Assembly: GCA_030765555.1 (NCBI GenBank)
Contig: JAVCCI010000086.1
Span: 1-7,916 of the forward strand
Reading direction: 5' to 3'
Length of the DNA stretch: 7,916 bases
Origin: Candidatus Kappaea frigidicola
GTDB taxonomy: Bacteria > Omnitrophota > Gorgyraeia > JAGLLT01
The notes beneath the pieces are model-generated. The model was not told the origin of the DNA. It saw nothing but the letters and a program-made list of their open reading frames with translations, and did not search any database. The translations under genes were made by a program, and so were the position numbers. Positions 6,219 to 7,916 of the stretch are shown here, piece after piece. Within the stretch, counting starts at the first letter, position 1, and the number at the start of each line of letters is the position of its first letter.

Positions 6219-6940
6219 TATATTTTTAAAATACCTTTTTGAATTTCAATAAGTTCATTTATGCCTGATTGAGCTAATTCAATTAATGCATTCATTTTTT
6301 CAATAGTAAAGGGAGCACCTTCTGCGGTAGCCTGGACTTCAATTAATTCACCACTTGACGTCATGGCTACATTCATATCCACCTCAGCCTTAGAATCTTC
6401 TTCATATACTAAATCCAGCATATTTTTACCTTTAACTATTCCCACACTTACAGCAGCCACATACTGACTAACGGGAATTTTGTTAAAAGCCTTTTCTTTT
6501 TTTAAGTATTTCAAGGCCTCTACTAAAGCAATAAAACTGCCAGTAATACTAGCACATCTAGTGCCACCATCTGCCTGAATAACATCAGCATCTAGAGTAA
6601 TAGTCCTCTCACCTAATACTTTTAAGTCAACTACACCCCGCAATGTTCTACCGATAAGTCTCTGAATCTCCTGAGTTCTACCTGAGACTCCTCCTCCTCT
6701 TCTGCCTTCTCGCCTAACCCTACTTAAACATGAACGCGGAAGCATGTTATATTCTGCGGTCACCCAACCAGAACCGGTATCCTTTAAAAACATGGGAACA
6801 CTTTCTTCTACTGAAGCCGTACAAATGACTTTGGTATTGCCCTGCTCAATCAAACACGAACCTTCGGCATATTCAATATAGTTGGTATTTATTTTTACTT
6901 TTCTTAACTTGTCGTATCCTCTTAAGCCCAATCTCTGCAT
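6218..6940 (-). CDS. rph: Ribonuclease PH
   Basis: Complete 240-residue protein, normal length. RNase PH is a hexameric 3'-to-5' phosphorolytic exoribonuclease that trims tRNA 3' tails using phosphate. Family signatures visible are NMLPR (65-69), SGRTQEIQRLIGR (86-98) with the phosphate-site Arg88, ADGGTR (123-128), and YEEDS..EVDMN (179-190) with acidic Asp182 and Asp188 at the catalytic site. Several normally conserved spots differ: PRSCLSR where PR-T-H/N-x-R is usual, LDADV for LDCDV, GTRCAS for GTRTAS, and one extra residue in the basic loop before SGRT. AAGGAAG (6946-6952) 5 nt before the ATG supports the start. It begins 13 nt after the fumarase beta stop and overlaps rdgB by one base. 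Confidence 0.95.
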   Translation of the reverse strand: MQRLGLRGYDKLRKVKINTNYIEYAEGSCLIEQGNTKVICTASVEESVPMFLKDTGSGWVTAEYNMLPRSCLSRVRREGRRGGGVSGRTQEIQRLIGRTLRGVVDLKVLGERTITLDADVIQADGGTRCASITGSFIALVEALKYLKKEKAFNKIPVSQYVAAVSVGIVKGKNMLDLVYEEDSKAEVDMNVAMTSSGELIEVQATAEGAPFTIEKMNALIELAQSGINELIEIQKGILKI

Positions 6941-6945
6941 TTATA

Positions 6946-6952
6946 CTTCCTT
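6946..6952 (-). promoter_or_regulatory. Ribosome binding site of rph
   Basis: AAGGAAG on the minus strand lies immediately after the TAG stop of the fumarase beta gene and 5 nt before the rph ATG. It supports that start and independent initiation of rph within the operon. Confidence 0.8.
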
Positions 6953-6953
6953 T

Positions 6954-7481
6954 CTACTTGTAAAGATAATTTCCTCTAGAATCTATACAGACAATCACTG
7001 GAAAATCTTTAATTTCTAATTCAAATATTGCTTCAGCTCCCAAATCCTTAAAGGCAATTGCCTTTGATTTCAATATCTTAGTTGATAAGTACGCTCCACA
7101 ACCAGCAGGGGCAATTACATAAACACCCTTTTTTCTTTTTAATTTCCTAATAACTTCCTTACTTCTTCTGCCCTTACCCACAAGCATCTTTAAACCAGCA
7201 TCTACTAATGCAGGTGTATATAAATCCATCCTTGATGAAGTCGTGGGCCCGCAAGCACCAATCACTGAATTTTTCCTTTTTGGTGTAGGCCCAGTATAAT
7301 ATATTACTTTATTCTTTAAGCATATTGGTAGCTCTTTTTTGGAATTTAGTATTTCATATAGTCTACGATGAGCTTGATCTCGGGCCGTATATACTTTCCC
7401 ATAAAGATAAAGCTTATCCCCTACTTTAAATTTACTAATTAATTTGTCGTTAAGATTATCAGTATCTACTATATATTTCAT
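6954..7481 (-). CDS. Class I fumarate hydratase, beta (C-terminal) subunit
   Basis: A 175-residue protein matching the small subunit of two-subunit iron-sulfur hydro-lyases. With the alpha subunit it would interconvert fumarate and L-malate in the cytoplasm. Motifs are VGDKLYLYGKVYTARDQAHRR (20-40), the YTGPTP segment (62-67), GPTTSSRMDLYTP (78-90), GKGRRS (102-107) and APAGCGAYL (124-132), all characteristic of the family. I chose the ATG at 7481, 2 nt after the alpha TAG, over the GTG at 7496, which overlaps the alpha gene and lacks a ribosome site; the junction suggests translational coupling. L-tartrate dehydratase (TtdB) has the same fold and cannot be fully excluded, but fumarase is the more common role. 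The rph gene follows 13 nt later. Confidence 0.88.
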   Translation of the reverse strand: MKYIVDTDNLNDKLISKFKVGDKLYLYGKVYTARDQAHRRLYEILNSKKELPICLKNKVIYYTGPTPKRKNSVIGACGPTTSSRMDLYTPALVDAGLKMLVGKGRRSKEVIRKLKRKKGVYVIAPAGCGAYLSTKILKSKAIAFKDLGAEAIFELEIKDFPVIVCIDSRGNYLYK

Positions 7482-7483
7482 AA

Positions 7484-7916
7484 CTAAATTGTACACCTAG
7501 CGCTTCTAGTTGCATGACAACCTATATTTACAGCTATAGGCAAACCAGCTATATGTGTCGGACTAGTTAAAATATTAACTTTTAGGCATGTAGCCTTACC
7601 ACCCAAACCCATAACACCTATATCAAGATCGTTAATTTTTTTTAATATTCTTTTCTCCATTAAGGCTAAATGCTTCTTTTTACTATCATTACCTATCGGT
7701 AAAAGAAGGGCTTTTTTAGCAAGTAAATTGGCTGTTTCCGCCACTCCGCCTATACCCACTCCCACGATGTAGGGTGGACAAGCATCTGGCCCAGCATCCC
7801 TTATGCAAGAAACAATAAAATCCTCAATCTCATCTATATCAGCTGTGGGATTCATCATCTTAAGCTTTGTTTTGTTTTCACTTCCAAAACCCTTTGCCAT
7901 AACAGTCAATTTTAAA
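7484..7916 (-). CDS. Class I fumarate hydratase, alpha (N-terminal) subunit, partial (5' end outside window)
   Basis: The last ~143 residues of the large subunit, which is normally about 280 residues; the frame is still open at the window edge, so internal TTG/ATG codons near 7909 and 7900 are not starts. The alpha subunit carries the [4Fe-4S] cluster on three cysteines. Two of the three are visible, in GPDACPPYIVGVGIGG and in the IGCHATRSAR tail; the first would lie in the missing half. Other family features are KGFGSEN (usually KGGGSEN) and GLGGKATCLKV. The cluster is oxygen-labile, consistent with an anaerobe. The TAG stop is 2 nt before the beta-subunit ATG. The TtdA tartrate dehydratase alternative applies here as well. 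Confidence 0.9.
   Translation of the reverse strand, partial: LKLTVMAKGFGSENKTKLKMMNPTADIDEIEDFIVSCIRDAGPDACPPYIVGVGIGGVAETANLLAKKALLLPIGNDSKKKHLALMEKRILKKINDLDIGVMGLGGKATCLKVNILTSPTHIAGLPIAVNIGCHATRSARCTI

Overview
The window reads as a low-GC chromosome segment from a diderm (Gram-negative-type), probably anaerobic bacterium. The envelope inference rests on an AsmA-family protein at 3133-5619. The anaerobe inference rests on a two-subunit, oxygen-labile class I (iron-sulfur) fumarase at 6954-7916. All three tRNAs encode their own CCA, and two genes have clear GGAGG/AAGGA-type ribosome sites. The mix of housekeeping genes with a secreted glycoside hydrolase would fit a candidate phylum such as Omnitrophota or Elusimicrobiota, but that placement is a guess from gene content; nothing here is diagnostic.

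Layout. (1) 78-470, minus strand: a tRNA operon Pro(TGG)-Arg(TCT)-His(GTG) behind a near-consensus promoter. The Pro-Arg spacer holds a long imperfect hairpin whose outer arm copies the 5' end of tRNA-Arg; the right arm of what looks like a second copy sits at the very start of the window. (2) 561-2971, minus strand: a compact two-gene unit encoding a secreted GH26 glycoside hydrolase with a C-terminal CBM9-like domain, followed 14 nt later by a small secreted beta-sandwich protein that resembles a carbohydrate-binding module. It has its own promoter, apparently almost leaderless, and a strong intrinsic terminator. (3) 3073-5619, plus strand: a divergently transcribed AsmA-like envelope protein, with a short palindrome over its probable promoter. 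(4) 5616-7916, minus strand: a tightly packed housekeeping run, fumarase alpha (cut by the window edge) - fumarase beta - rph - rdgB, with stop/start junctions suggesting translational coupling. Its last gene overlaps the end of the AsmA gene tail-to-tail by 4 nt.

How it works together. The GH26/CBM pair is a self-contained module for attacking an external or surface beta-glycan, perhaps mannan-type. The AsmA-like protein belongs to envelope lipid/outer-membrane homeostasis. The fumarase-rph-rdgB string joins central carbon metabolism with tRNA 3'-end maturation and removal of deaminated purine nucleotides. I see no phage genes, transposase, CRISPR array or defence system. The least explained item is the tRNA-mimicking hairpin repeat in the tRNA operon.
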